Of a stretch of 64,000 nucleotides of DNA, positions 52,199-60,510 are shown in pieces (positions within the stretch are counted from its first letter, which is position 1; each line of letters begins with the position of its first letter). Origin of the DNA: Marinobacterium rhizophilum (GTDB lineage Bacteria > Pseudomonadota > Gammaproteobacteria > Pseudomonadales > Balneatricaceae); the NCBI RefSeq assembly GCF_024397915.1, contig NZ_CP073347.1, forward strand, positions 558,001-622,000. The letters are read 5' to 3'. Below the pieces are notes generated by a model. That model was not told the origin of the DNA, searched no databases, and saw only the letters and a list, made by a program, of their open reading frames with translations. Both the position numbers and the translations under genes were made by a program.

Positions 52199-52216
52199 TT
52201 AATTTACGTAAATTAA
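52199..52216. promoter_or_regulatory. Perfect 18-bp palindrome upstream of pgi
   Basis: TTAATTTAC and GTAAATTAA are adjacent 9-bp arms without spacer, in an AT-rich leader 63 bp before pgi. It has the form of a dimeric regulator site. The regulator is not identifiable from this window. Confidence 0.5.
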
Positions 52217-52341
52217 GTTAAATAACAAGTTTTTTATCATTGTATTTTCGTATTTTTTATTATTATTTGTATTTTGTTCGTAAATTTTTGCAGGATGCTG
52301 GGGCGCAACGTTGTCAGTCGGTGAGTCGTTGTGCCCCAAGG

Positions 52342-52902
52342 TTACTGCATCAGTATGGCTGTGATGCCCAGGCCTGCAAACAGTATGCAGGCGCCGCGCC
52401 GCGCCCAGGCCAGTGGCAGGCGCTGCATCAGCCAGTTGCCGGCGTAGATCACGGGAACATTGGCGACCATCATGCCCAGCGTGGTGCCGATGATCACCCC
52501 TAGAATGGCATCGTCAAAGCGCGCCGCCAGTATGACGGTGGCAACCTGGGTCTTGTCACCGATTTCGGCGATGAAAAACAGCACGCAGCTGGCGACAAAG
52601 GCGCCGTAGCGCAGCACGCCGGCATCGCCATCGTCTTCCTTGTCGGGGATCAGTACCCAGAGGCCGACGGCGATAAAGCTCAGTCCCAGGATCCAGGGCT
52701 TCCAGGCGGCGGGTATCCAGTGGGCAACCCAGGCGCCAAGCCAGGCCGAGAGTGCGTGATTCAGCAGGGTCGCGACCAGGATGCCGGCAATGATGGCGTT
52801 GCGCCGGGTAAAGCGCGAGGCGAGAAAAAGCGACAGGAGCTGGGTTTTGTCACCGATTTCGGCGATGGCAACGGCGGAGGTCGAGGCAAGCAGGGCATCC
52901 AT
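52342..52902 (-). CDS. GDT1/TMEM165-family (UPF0016) manganese exporter
   Basis: 186-aa membrane protein with six spans in two halves, each carrying the family motif E-x-G-D-K-T (EIGDKT at residues 15-20 and again near 111-116). Bacterial members such as Vibrio MneA export Mn2+. The ATG at 52902 gives the usual start; the open frame upstream runs through a manganese riboswitch, so it is not coding. This riboswitch strongly supports the manganese role. Confidence 0.9.
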   Translation of the reverse strand: MDALLASTSAVAIAEIGDKTQLLSLFLASRFTRRNAIIAGILVATLLNHALSAWLGAWVAHWIPAAWKPWILGLSFIAVGLWVLIPDKEDDGDAGVLRYGAFVASCVLFFIAEIGDKTQVATVILAARFDDAILGVIIGTTLGMMVANVPVIYAGNWLMQRLPLAWARRGACILFAGLGITAILMQ

Positions 52903-52979
52903 TGAGCAATAATCCTCGGCGGGCTGAATTGAAAGTACCAAGACACAGCAAACCGGCCCGCCAGGAGCAGCTTGTTGTG

Positions 52980-53091
52980 TCTCAGGTCTCATCAATCCCG
53001 CAGGACGTGACTGCCATGAGCATGAGGCTCAAGTATGTTGACAGCCACTCGGGCCGGCGCAGCCGACCGGAAGATTACTCCCCCAAGAACG
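52980..53091 (-). ncRNA. yybP-ykoY manganese riboswitch
   Basis: Read on the minus strand, the leader contains the two conserved metal-binding loop strands of this class: GGGGGAGTAATC (53084 down to about 53073) and TGATGAGACC (about 52994 to 52985). Between them are the GTCAACATACTTG and CATGCTCATGGCAG segments seen in gammaproteobacterial examples. It sits about 80 bases before the GDT1-family exporter, one of the gene classes known to be controlled by this riboswitch. High Mn2+ should switch expression on. Exact ends are estimates. Confidence 0.85.
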
Positions 53092-53097
53092 GCGCCG

Positions 53098-53126
53098 ATT
53101 TTAGGGTACCGGGCCTTCGGGTGCAA
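53098..53126 (-). promoter_or_regulatory. Sigma-70 promoter for the riboswitch transcript
   Basis: On the minus strand TTGCAC and TAAAAT are separated by exactly 17 bp. The start point would fall near 53091, just before the riboswitch aptamer. Confidence 0.7.
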
Positions 53127-53220
53127 CGCCCGATGGGGGTTTTGCCGGGCAAACGGCTTGTTGCGTCACTTTTGCCAACCCCTGACTACACTTAGCGTAT
53201 CGACAGCCCGGGGTGCTGCA

Positions 53221-53535
53221 ATGGCGAAAATTACCTACATAGAGCCGGACGGTCATCGGCAGACGCTGGATGTTCCCGATGGCTGGAGCGTGATGGAAGG
53301 CGCGATCGATCGTGAGCTCGATGGCATCGTGGCCCAATGTGGCGGCGGCTGCAGCTGCGCAACCTGTCATGTGTATGTACTGTCCGGCGCTGTCGGTGAG
53401 CCGGGGGAGGAAGAACTGGAAATGCTCGAACTGGTTGCCGCCGAACGCAAGCCCAACAGTCGCCTCAGCTGCCAGCTTGAGGTGAGTGCGGCGCTTGATG
53501 GTCTGGTGGTACAGATCCCGCAGACGCAGTACTGA
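53221..53535 (+). CDS. 2Fe-2S ferredoxin, putidaredoxin type
   Basis: 104-aa soluble ferredoxin. Cluster ligands are Cys40, Cys46, Cys49 and Cys84 (C-x5-C-x2-C...C), an adrenodoxin/putidaredoxin arrangement; an extra Cys44 lies inside the loop. Such ferredoxins pass electrons to P450 or oxygenase partners, or act in Fe-S assembly. No such partner is adjacent, so the acceptor is unknown. The ATG at 53221 fits family length. It is divergent from the manganese exporter. Confidence 0.88.
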   Translation: MAKITYIEPDGHRQTLDVPDGWSVMEGAIDRELDGIVAQCGGGCSCATCHVYVLSGAVGEPGEEELEMLELVAAERKPNSRLSCQLEVSAALDGLVVQIPQTQY

Positions 53536-53584
53536 TCGGCGTCGCGACTGTTCAGAAGCCAAATTACGCAAGGAGGTAAGAGTC

Positions 53585-54076
53585 ATGCTACCTGATATCA
53601 AGCAAATCCTGTATGCGTCGGACCTGGGTGAGAACTCGGTGCCGGCGTTGCGCATGGCGGTGAAGCTGGCCCTTGCGCACGGTGCCAGCGTGACCTTTCT
53701 GCATGTGGTGGAGGTGCTGAGCCCGTCCACCGAGGCGTTGATCGACACCCACTTCGAACCCGAGGTGCTGGCACAGTTGCGCAAGGCCGGCATCGATGAT
53801 CTTCGCAGCAAGATGACCCAGCGGGTGGAGACTTTCTGGGCCGAGGAGCTGCCGACGGGCAAGGCCGAGGCGCTCGGCAAGCCGCTGGTGCTGATAGAGA
53901 AGGGTAATGTTGAGGAAAAAATTCTGGCCACGGCAAGGCAGATGGACGTGGACATGATCGTCATGGGCACCCGCACCCATACGGCACTGGCGAAGATGTT
54001 CATGGGCTCCAGTGCCCAGCGTGTGATGCAGCACAGCGACCGCCCGGTACTGATTGTACCGCTGCCTGCAGAGTAA
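53585..54076 (+). CDS. Universal stress protein, UspA family
   Basis: 163-aa single Usp domain, beginning with the usual IKQILYASDLGENSVPALRMA. The C-terminal nucleotide-binding region reads MGTRTHTALAKMFMGSSAQRVM; the second Gly of the classical G-x2-G-x9-G-S motif is Thr here, so ATP binding may be weaker. GGAGG precedes the ATG. It follows the ferredoxin by 49 bp on the same strand. Confidence 0.87.
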   Translation: MLPDIKQILYASDLGENSVPALRMAVKLALAHGASVTFLHVVEVLSPSTEALIDTHFEPEVLAQLRKAGIDDLRSKMTQRVETFWAEELPTGKAEALGKPLVLIEKGNVEEKILATARQMDVDMIVMGTRTHTALAKMFMGSSAQRVMQHSDRPVLIVPLPAE

Positions 54077-54150
54077 GCCGTTTTGCAGTGGAATCCACCG
54101 GGGGGACGGCGTATGCTGGCGCCCCCGACTTTACTGCCTCCGGAACGCCG

Positions 54151-54987
54151 ATGCTCAGCTATCGACACGCTTATCATGCCGGCAACTATGCCGATGTCCT
54201 GAAACACCTGGTGCTCGCCCGTACCCTCGAATACATGACCTCCAAGGACAAGCCGCTGCTGTACCTGGATACCCATGCCGGCGCCGGCGGTTATCACCTG
54301 GGTGCGGCCATGGCGAAAAAGACGGCGGAATTTGAAGAAGGCATCGGGCGTCTCTGGGGACAGCCCCTGCCCGATGTGCTGACGCCCCTGATGGCGGTAC
54401 TGCGCACAATGAACGCCAAGGGTGCGCTGGAGCACTATCCAGGCTCGCCGCTGGTGGCGGCGCAGCTGTTACGCTCGCAGGATGCGCTGCGGCTGTTCGA
54501 GCTGCACCCCAGTGACCACCGCTTGCTGATCGAACGTTTCAGTCGGGACCGCCGCGTGCGCGTCGAGCGCAGTGACGGCTTCGCCAGTCTCAAGGCACTG
54601 TTGCCGCCAGCCTCCAAGCGTGCGCTGGTGCTGGTTGATCCGCCCTATGAGAACAAGGGGGACTACCGGCAGGTGCTCAAGGCGGTGCTGGAGGGGTACA
54701 AGCGCTTCCCGACGGGTACCTACCTGGTCTGGTACCCGGTGGTGGTGCGGGCCCGTGTCGATGATATGGTGCGGGGCTTCAAAAGCGCCGGTGTACGCAA
54801 CCTGTGGCAGGTGGAGCTGGGGCTGGGGCCGGATACGCCGGACTTCGGCATGACATCCAGTGGGCTCTTCATGATCAACCCGCCCTGGACGCTGCCGGGC
54901 GAGCTGAAGGATGCGCTGCCCCTGCTGCAGAACCTGATTGCGCCCGAGCAGGGCCGCTGGCAGCTGAATCAGTTGACGGGCGAATAG
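54151..54987 (+). CDS. rlmJ: 23S rRNA (adenine-2030-N6)-methyltransferase
   Basis: 278-aa methyltransferase. It opens with the RlmJ-specific MLSYRHAYHAGNYADVLKH, has the SAM-binding LYLDTHAGAGGYHL, and the N6-adenine motif DPPYENKGDY near residue 167. It methylates A2030 of 23S rRNA in E. coli. ATG at 54151 is exact for the family. Confidence 0.93.
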   Translation: MLSYRHAYHAGNYADVLKHLVLARTLEYMTSKDKPLLYLDTHAGAGGYHLGAAMAKKTAEFEEGIGRLWGQPLPDVLTPLMAVLRTMNAKGALEHYPGSPLVAAQLLRSQDALRLFELHPSDHRLLIERFSRDRRVRVERSDGFASLKALLPPASKRALVLVDPPYENKGDYRQVLKAVLEGYKRFPTGTYLVWYPVVVRARVDDMVRGFKSAGVRNLWQVELGLGPDTPDFGMTSSGLFMINPPWTLPGELKDALPLLQNLIAPEQGRWQLNQLTGE

Positions 54988-54993
54988 CTCGCC

Positions 54994-55020
54994 TGAACCC
55001 GGCAGTATCTGCCGGGTTCA
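54994..55020. terminator. Hairpin between convergent rlmJ and RluA-family genes
   Basis: TGAACCCGGCA and TGCCGGGTTCA form a perfect 11-bp stem around GTATC. There is no T run on either side, so it may act as a weak or factor-assisted bidirectional terminator. Confidence 0.55.
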
Positions 55021-55034
55021 GCCTGCAGTGCGCC

Positions 55035-55859
55035 TCAGGCGTCCGTCTTGGTGACGAAAGGCTGGGGCAACTGAAACTCGGTGGGCTGGCGGCGCATCGG
55101 GCAGATAAAGTTGAGCCGGTGGGCAACCAGCAGCAGGCCCTCGCGATTCTTGTTGCCCTCGCCGTAACGCGGATCCCCCATTACCGGGTGGCCAATATGC
55201 GCCAGGTGGCGGCGGATCTGGTGGGTGCGGCCATGCTCGATGCGGATCTCCAGCACGCTGGTGTTGCGCTCGGCGTCATATTCCAGCCGTGTAAAGTGGG
55301 TGATGGCGGCCTTGCCGTCCAGCGCCAGATCCACAGTGCCCTCCAGCGGCGCCTCCCCCAGCACCACTGCCTGGTAACCTTTCTCAACGGCGCCGTCCTG
55401 GAACAGTTTCGACAGTATGGCGGCCATCTTCTTGTTGTGGGCCAGCAGGATCAGGCCACGGGTTTCGCGATCCAGCCGGTGTACCGGATAAATCTCCCGC
55501 TTGTGGCCATAGGCGAGCTCCGCCATGCGCGGCAGTGCCATGTGATCGCCATAACGGGTGCCCTGGGACATGACGCCGGCGGTCTTGTACCAGAGGGTGT
55601 AGCCCATGCGGTCTTCAATGGCGCTAAGCTGGGGTGGCTTGAGTTCCAGCAGGGCTTCGTCGTAGTAAAGTTCGATCCGGTCGCCGGCCTTGAGCGGGCT
55701 GTTGGCGCGACGCAGTCGACGCTCGTGGCTGCCCCGTATCAGCCAGACGGCACCCTTGTTCATCGCATCCTTGAGGCGTTTCTTTGGCAGGCCGGTGGCC
55801 TCGGTCAGGTATTCCAGTGCGTTGTCGACGGCCGCAGGCAGCGTGCGTTTCAGTTCCAT
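55035..55859 (-). CDS. RluA-family pseudouridine synthase
   Basis: 274-aa RNA pseudouridine synthase. The catalytic motif HRLDRETRGLILLAHN carries the essential Asp, and HQIRRHLAHIGHPVMGDPRYG marks the C-terminal part of the fold. The N-terminus (LPKKRLKDAMNKGAVWL) is S4-like. It may modify 23S rRNA or tRNA; RluA, RluC and TruC types cannot be separated here. Confidence 0.86.
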   Translation of the reverse strand: MELKRTLPAAVDNALEYLTEATGLPKKRLKDAMNKGAVWLIRGSHERRLRRANSPLKAGDRIELYYDEALLELKPPQLSAIEDRMGYTLWYKTAGVMSQGTRYGDHMALPRMAELAYGHKREIYPVHRLDRETRGLILLAHNKKMAAILSKLFQDGAVEKGYQAVVLGEAPLEGTVDLALDGKAAITHFTRLEYDAERNTSVLEIRIEHGRTHQIRRHLAHIGHPVMGDPRYGEGNKNREGLLLVAHRLNFICPMRRQPTEFQLPQPFVTKTDA

Positions 55860-55937
55860 GGGATCTGTCTCTGTAATTAAGGAGGCAAGTATACAGATGT
55901 TGCGGGCGCTTGAGGTGCGCGCATTGGGCGCAGTGCC

Positions 55938-56708
55938 TCAGCGACTTGCCGTCTGCTCGGCAATCAGCAGGAACTCGTGATTGCCGTCGCCACCGGTAAT
56001 GGGGCTGGGCATATAGTGCTGAACCTGCAGATCGAGTGACGCGCAGTGCCGGCGAATGCTTGTTTCGACCTGCCGGAAGAGGCCGGTGTCGCGCACAATG
56101 CCGCCCTTGCCGATACCGCTGCGGCCGACCTCGAACTGGGGTTTGACCAGGCTGATCAGGCGGCCCCGGGTACGGATCAGCGGCGCCAGCGCCGGCAGGA
56201 TCTTGGTCTGGGAAATAAAGGAGACATCCATCACCGCCAGGTCAAAGCCGGCACCGTCACGGCTCAGGGGCAGCAGCTGCTGCGGGTCCAGCGCTCGGGC
56301 ATTGACGCCCTCCAGGCAGGTCACGCGGGGGTCGGCGCGCAGGCGTGGGTCCAGCTGATCGTGACCCACCTCGATACCGACCACGGCGGCGGCGTCATGC
56401 TGCAGCAGGCAGTCGGTAAAGCCTCCCGTTGACTGGCCCACGTCGATAGCGACGAGCCCGGCCGGGTCCAGTTGCAGCTGTTCCAGGGCGCCGAGCAGCT
56501 TGAGGGCACCGCGGGACACGAAACGATCCTGCGGGTCGGCACTGACGCTCAGTGGCGTTTCGTCATCGAGCTTCAGGCCGGGCTTGGTGATGGTCTGCCA
56601 GGCATCGTTCAGGCGGGCCTGCACGCGGCCCTCCCTGATCAGGCGCTGGGCCTGGGTACGGGAGCTGGCCTGCGCCCGGGCGACCAGGATCATGTCGATT
56701 CGCTGCAT
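55938..56708 (-). CDS. TlyA-family rRNA methyltransferase with S4 domain
   Basis: 256-aa protein. An S4 RNA-binding domain at residues 1-60 (RIDMILVARAQASSRTQAQRLIREG) is followed by an FtsJ/RrmJ-type methyltransferase fold with DVGQSTGGFTDCLLQHDA and DLAVMDVSFISQTKIL. In actinobacteria, TlyA 2'-O-methylates rRNA, and homologues are often called hemolysin A without good evidence. It is alone on the minus strand. Confidence 0.87.
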   Translation of the reverse strand: MQRIDMILVARAQASSRTQAQRLIREGRVQARLNDAWQTITKPGLKLDDETPLSVSADPQDRFVSRGALKLLGALEQLQLDPAGLVAIDVGQSTGGFTDCLLQHDAAAVVGIEVGHDQLDPRLRADPRVTCLEGVNARALDPQQLLPLSRDGAGFDLAVMDVSFISQTKILPALAPLIRTRGRLISLVKPQFEVGRSGIGKGGIVRDTGLFRQVETSIRRHCASLDLQVQHYMPSPITGGDGNHEFLLIAEQTASR

Positions 56709-56882
56709 GAAATGTAGAAGGCTCCGCGATATAAACTAGGGCGCCATTATAAGCCGTGAGCACGATGGCGCAACGCCGGACCCCGTCCCTGCTGTCCCGA
56801 TGATGGCCTGGATGCACAACAGGTGACTGAAAATTCCTGCGCGCTTGGGCTACACTGCTGAAAACCTTCAGGAATTGGATTG

Positions 56883-57344
56883 ATGAAAGGATACCTACCG
56901 TTTCTGTTGCTGGCTGGAGCCTGGGGGCTGGCGTCGCCAGTGATGGCCGCCAGCGAGCAGGCCATTCGCGATTGCCAGGCCAGCAGCATGAATCCGCTGG
57001 TGGTCGGCGCCTGCATCAAGCAGCTGACCTCCAAGGCAGCACGGATTGAGGAAATTGACTGTCGCAAGGACCTGGAATGCTGGGGCAAGCACAACGAAGA
57101 GCGCGCCCAGCGCAACTGTGCACCTGGCTTTGCGCGCGCGGCGCAGTGGGATGCCAACTGGTGGAAACTCTGGGATGAGCAGGAGATGACCCATGTGCGC
57201 TGGCGCTCGCGCCGCGAGGGTACGCTGGAATATTACGTCGACAGCGGCGGTATGCGCCTGATTTGCGGCTATGATCCCGACTTGCCGCAGCGGGTGCAGG
57301 TGCAATATGGGCCGGCGCTGGGTGATGTTGGGTTTGAGCTCTAG
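56883..57344 (+). CDS. Secreted cysteine-rich protein of unknown function
   Basis: 153-aa protein with a signal peptide (MKGYLPFLLLAGAWGLASPVMA). The mature part has six Cys residues, which suggests up to three disulfides in the periplasm. A Trp-rich middle (WDANWWKLWDEQEM) and a basic loop (RWRSRREG) are notable. I do not recognise a family. AGGAA lies upstream of the ATG at 56883. A strong bidirectional terminator follows. Confidence 0.7.
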   Translation: MKGYLPFLLLAGAWGLASPVMAASEQAIRDCQASSMNPLVVGACIKQLTSKAARIEEIDCRKDLECWGKHNEERAQRNCAPGFARAAQWDANWWKLWDEQEMTHVRWRSRREGTLEYYVDSGGMRLICGYDPDLPQRVQVQYGPALGDVGFEL

Positions 57345-57406
57345 CAGCCCGGCGGAGTACCGGGCTGGGGCGCGAGGCACAAACGCAATTTAACTCGAGG
57401 TTGCAC

Positions 57407-57437
57407 AAAAAAGGACCGGCAATTGCCGGTCCTTTTT
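57407..57437. terminator. Bidirectional intrinsic terminator
   Basis: GGACCGGCA and TGCCGGTCC form a perfect stem, with six A before and six T after. It separates the convergent secreted-protein gene and the AGCS symporter gene. Confidence 0.92.
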
Positions 57438-57458
57438 TGTGCCTTGCGTCAAACTGGA

Positions 57459-58817
57459 TCAGAGATCCTTGTGTTCGGCAAAGAACTCGCGGGTCACCTG
57501 GAAGACCACCGGGCTCAGCAGCAGCAGGGCGATCAGGTTGGGGATCGCCATGAAGGCGTTGAGGGTATCGGCCACCAGCCAGATGAAATCCAGGCTCAGG
57601 ACTGCACCGGCAGGAATCGCCAGAATCCACAGAACCCGGTAGGGGGCAATGGACTTGACGCCGAAGATATACTCGACACAGCGCTCGCCGTAGAAGGACC
57701 AGCCGATAATGGTGGTAAAGGCAAAGATTGCCAGGGAAATCGCCACCAGGTAGTTGCCAAGGCCCGGCAGTGCATGGGCGAAGGCCGCAGAGGTCAGTGC
57801 CGCGCCGGACTCGCCGCCGGTCCAGGTGCCGGACGTCACGATAACCAGACCTGTGATCGAGCAGATCAGGATCGTATCGATAAAGGTACCCAGCATGGCG
57901 ACCAGGCCCTGGCGCACCGGGCTCTTGTTCTGCGCAGCGGCGTGGGCAATGGGGGCTGAACCCAGGCCCGCTTCGTTGGAGAAGATACCGCGCGCCACAC
58001 CAAAGCGAATGGCGGCCCAGACAGCGGCGCCGGCAAAGCCACCTTCAGCTGCAATCGGCGAGAAGGCATGGGTGAAGATCAGGTCCAGGGCGTGGGGGAT
58101 CTGTTCGGCATTGATGAAGAGAACGACCAGGCCCGCCACGATGTAGGACACCGCCATCACCGGCACCAGGGCGCCTGCCACATGACCGATACGGCGGATG
58201 CCGCCGATCAGGACCGCGCCCACCAGTACCATTACGAGTACACCGGTCACCCAGGTGGGCGTACCGAAGTTGGACTCCATTACGCTGGCGATCGAGTTGG
58301 CCTGTACGGTGTTACCGATACCAAAGCCTGCGATGGCACCGAAGATGGCGAAAGCCATGCCCAGCCAGGCCCACTTGCTGCCCAGGCCGTTCTTGATGTA
58401 GTACATGGGGCCGCCGACATGGTTGCCTTCTTCGTCGACTTCACGGTATTTGACGGCCAGAACGGCCTCGGCGTACTTGGTGGCCATGCCGACGAGGGCG
58501 GTGATCCACATCCAGAACAGCGCGCCAGGACCGCCGAGGAACACGGCGGTGGCGACACCGGCGATATTACCGGTACCCACGGTCGCTGACAGGGCGGTCA
58601 TCAGGGCCTGGAACGGTGAGATTTCACCGGAGCTTTCGTCACCACTGGCGGTCTTGCGACCCCGCCACAGCAGCTTGAAGCCGGTACCCAGCTTGAGTAT
58701 GGGCATCAGGCGCAGCCCCAGGGACAGGAAGAGTCCGACGCCCAGTATCAGGACCAGCATCATTGGCCCCCAGACAATACTGTTAATCTCTCCGATGATG
58801 GATTCGATCATTTCCAT
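57459..58817 (-). CDS. Alanine/glycine:cation symporter, AGCS family
   Basis: 452-aa membrane protein with about eleven spans, of the DagA/AlsT type. Family stretches include ALMTALSATVGTGNIAGVATAVFLGGPGALFWMW (residues about 69-102), NEAGLGSAPIAHAAAQ and IIGWSFYGERCVEYIFG. It imports alanine or glycine, often in D- and L-forms, with Na+. Its place beside dsdA and dadA indicates a D-amino-acid use block. GGAGG lies upstream. Confidence 0.9.
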   Translation of the reverse strand: MEMIESIIGEINSIVWGPMMLVLILGVGLFLSLGLRLMPILKLGTGFKLLWRGRKTASGDESSGEISPFQALMTALSATVGTGNIAGVATAVFLGGPGALFWMWITALVGMATKYAEAVLAVKYREVDEEGNHVGGPMYYIKNGLGSKWAWLGMAFAIFGAIAGFGIGNTVQANSIASVMESNFGTPTWVTGVLVMVLVGAVLIGGIRRIGHVAGALVPVMAVSYIVAGLVVLFINAEQIPHALDLIFTHAFSPIAAEGGFAGAAVWAAIRFGVARGIFSNEAGLGSAPIAHAAAQNKSPVRQGLVAMLGTFIDTILICSITGLVIVTSGTWTGGESGAALTSAAFAHALPGLGNYLVAISLAIFAFTTIIGWSFYGERCVEYIFGVKSIAPYRVLWILAIPAGAVLSLDFIWLVADTLNAFMAIPNLIALLLLSPVVFQVTREFFAEHKDL

Positions 58818-58991
58818 TAGAGGTAAGCCTCCTCGTTGTTATTGTTATCACCCGTCCCCGGGTAGGGGTTCGGCATGATATGAAGCCACCTGGCGATCAG
58901 CACAGGGGTGGCTGCAGTACGGTTCGACGCGACAGGTGCAGGGCACCGGCTTCTGTCGGTTATGTGTTTCGTGTAGGAAACAGATTCTATT

Positions 58992-60296
58992 TTAATCAGT
59001 TAACATTTCATTTGAAGCTATTTTTCCTCTTTCGAGGAAATTTTTATATTCTGCGTCGGGCACCAGGCGTCCGCCGGTCGTCCAGATCAGCTGTGTCGAC
59101 TGCCCGGACAGCGACTCCAGCCCCTGGCTGCGAAGGTAGTCAGTGCCTTCGCTGAACAGTCGCGCGGGGCCCTGGATGCCCGCCGCGGCGGAGGGTTCGA
59201 TGGCGATCTGTTCGCTGGCCTGCAGCCGGTACAGGTCACGGTAGAGGCTGTCGTCTGAAACCGTGTAAACCCCGGCCAGCTGACTGCGAATACGGCTGCA
59301 GACCCATTCGGACGCCAGCCCCACGGCCAGGCCATCGGCTTCGGTCTGGCAATTCAGGCCGATATCGTAGACCGAAGGCGTGCTCGGATCCTGCACGCCG
59401 AGCAGCACGCAGGGAGCCTGGGCGGGCTCGGCAAAGAAGCAGTGCACCGCGGCACCAAAGACCTGTTTGAGGCCAAAGCAGATACCGCCGGGCGCGCCGC
59501 CGACGCCGCAGGGAATATAGACCATTAGCGGATGTTCTGCGTCGACCGGGATGCGGGCCTTGGCCAGCTGGTCTCGCAGCCGCAGTGCCGCCACGGCATA
59601 GCCGTAAAACAGGCGGGGTGAGTTTTCGTCATCGACGAAGTAGCCACGGGGGTTGGCTTGGGTTTCGGCGCGGCCCCTGGCAACGGCGGCGCTGTAGTCA
59701 CTGGCGTGCTCGATGACGCGCACGCCAAAGTTGCGTAGGCGCTGTTTCTTCCATTCCTTGGCATCGCTCGACATATGCACGCAGGTATCAAAGCCCAGCG
59801 CTGCGCCGATCACGCCGATGCTCAGGCCCAGGTTGCCGGTGCTGGCAACGCCCAGCAGGTGCTGTGCAAAGAGTGTGCGGGCTTCGGGGCCGGCGAGCTT
59901 CTGGTAGTCGTCATCGGTGCTGTGCAGAATGCCGGCGGCGAGGGCCAGGGATTCGGCATGGCAGAGTACTTCATGGAAGCCGCCGCGGGCCTTGACGGAG
60001 CCGGCGATCGGCAAATCATGGTCGGCCTTCAGCAGCAGGGTTCCCGGCACGGCGAGCGCCTGTTGCAGGGCGGGGACGGGCAGCAGGGGGGATTCGATCA
60101 GCCCCTGGCTGTGCGCAAGCTCGGGAAACAGCCGGACCAGCAGCGGGGCACAGCGTTGCAGCCGGGCGGCGGCGTCCTCGATGTCCTGCAGCTGGGGTTC
60201 GGGCGCCGTCTGGCTATAGGCCGGGTTTAGCCAGAATAATGGTTTTCCAAGGGCTAGCCGCTGTTCAATGGTGGGTGAGTTTTGTGCTGGCACCAT
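58992..60296 (-). CDS. dsdA: D-serine ammonia-lyase
   Basis: 434-aa PLP enzyme that deaminates D-serine to pyruvate through 2-aminoacrylate. It shows the DsdA-type PLP lysine in LPIAGSVKARGGFHEVL, the phosphate-binding GVASTGNLGLSIGVIGAALGF, and IPCGVGGAPGGICFGLKQVFG. Length matches DsdA. The start may be the ATG at 60296 or the next codon GTG at 60293, since AAGGA is only three bases from the ATG. It diverges from a LysR gene, as dsdA does from dsdC in enterobacteria. Confidence 0.9.
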   Translation of the reverse strand: MVPAQNSPTIEQRLALGKPLFWLNPAYSQTAPEPQLQDIEDAAARLQRCAPLLVRLFPELAHSQGLIESPLLPVPALQQALAVPGTLLLKADHDLPIAGSVKARGGFHEVLCHAESLALAAGILHSTDDDYQKLAGPEARTLFAQHLLGVASTGNLGLSIGVIGAALGFDTCVHMSSDAKEWKKQRLRNFGVRVIEHASDYSAAVARGRAETQANPRGYFVDDENSPRLFYGYAVAALRLRDQLAKARIPVDAEHPLMVYIPCGVGGAPGGICFGLKQVFGAAVHCFFAEPAQAPCVLLGVQDPSTPSVYDIGLNCQTEADGLAVGLASEWVCSRIRSQLAGVYTVSDDSLYRDLYRLQASEQIAIEPSAAAGIQGPARLFSEGTDYLRSQGLESLSGQSTQLIWTTGGRLVPDAEYKNFLERGKIASNEMLTD

Positions 60297-60423
60297 TTAT
60301 CCTTCATAAGTGGCTGTATCGAGGCGCGAATTCTGGGCTCAGGCTCGAGTAACCACAAGCAATGAAAATTCAATGCGCTTATAGCTCAGCTAAAGCTTAG
60401 CCCAGGTTAAAGTAAGCCAAGTT

Positions 60424-60450
60424 TAGACCCAAATCGGCATTTTGGGTCTA
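60424..60450. promoter_or_regulatory. Perfect inverted repeat in the dsdA-LysR intergenic region
   Basis: Arms TAGACCCAAA and TTTGGGTCTA (10 bp each) flank a seven-base spacer. It lies 61 bp before the LysR start and 128 bp before dsdA. Size and position suit a LysR-type operator; there is no T run to suggest a terminator. Confidence 0.7.
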
Positions 60451-60510
60451 CGCAAACCGGTGGGGCTCTGCTTTACTGAGTGCTTGACTGATACAGGCCC
60501 GGAGCCCTTG

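Noticed and set aside
52903..52995. N-terminal extension of the GDT1 exporter
   Set aside because: The extra codons fall in the riboswitch leader and have no membrane or family character.
58818..58991. Glycine riboswitch before the AGCS symporter
   Set aside because: The expected GGAGAG-type core elements of the glycine aptamer were not found in the leader.
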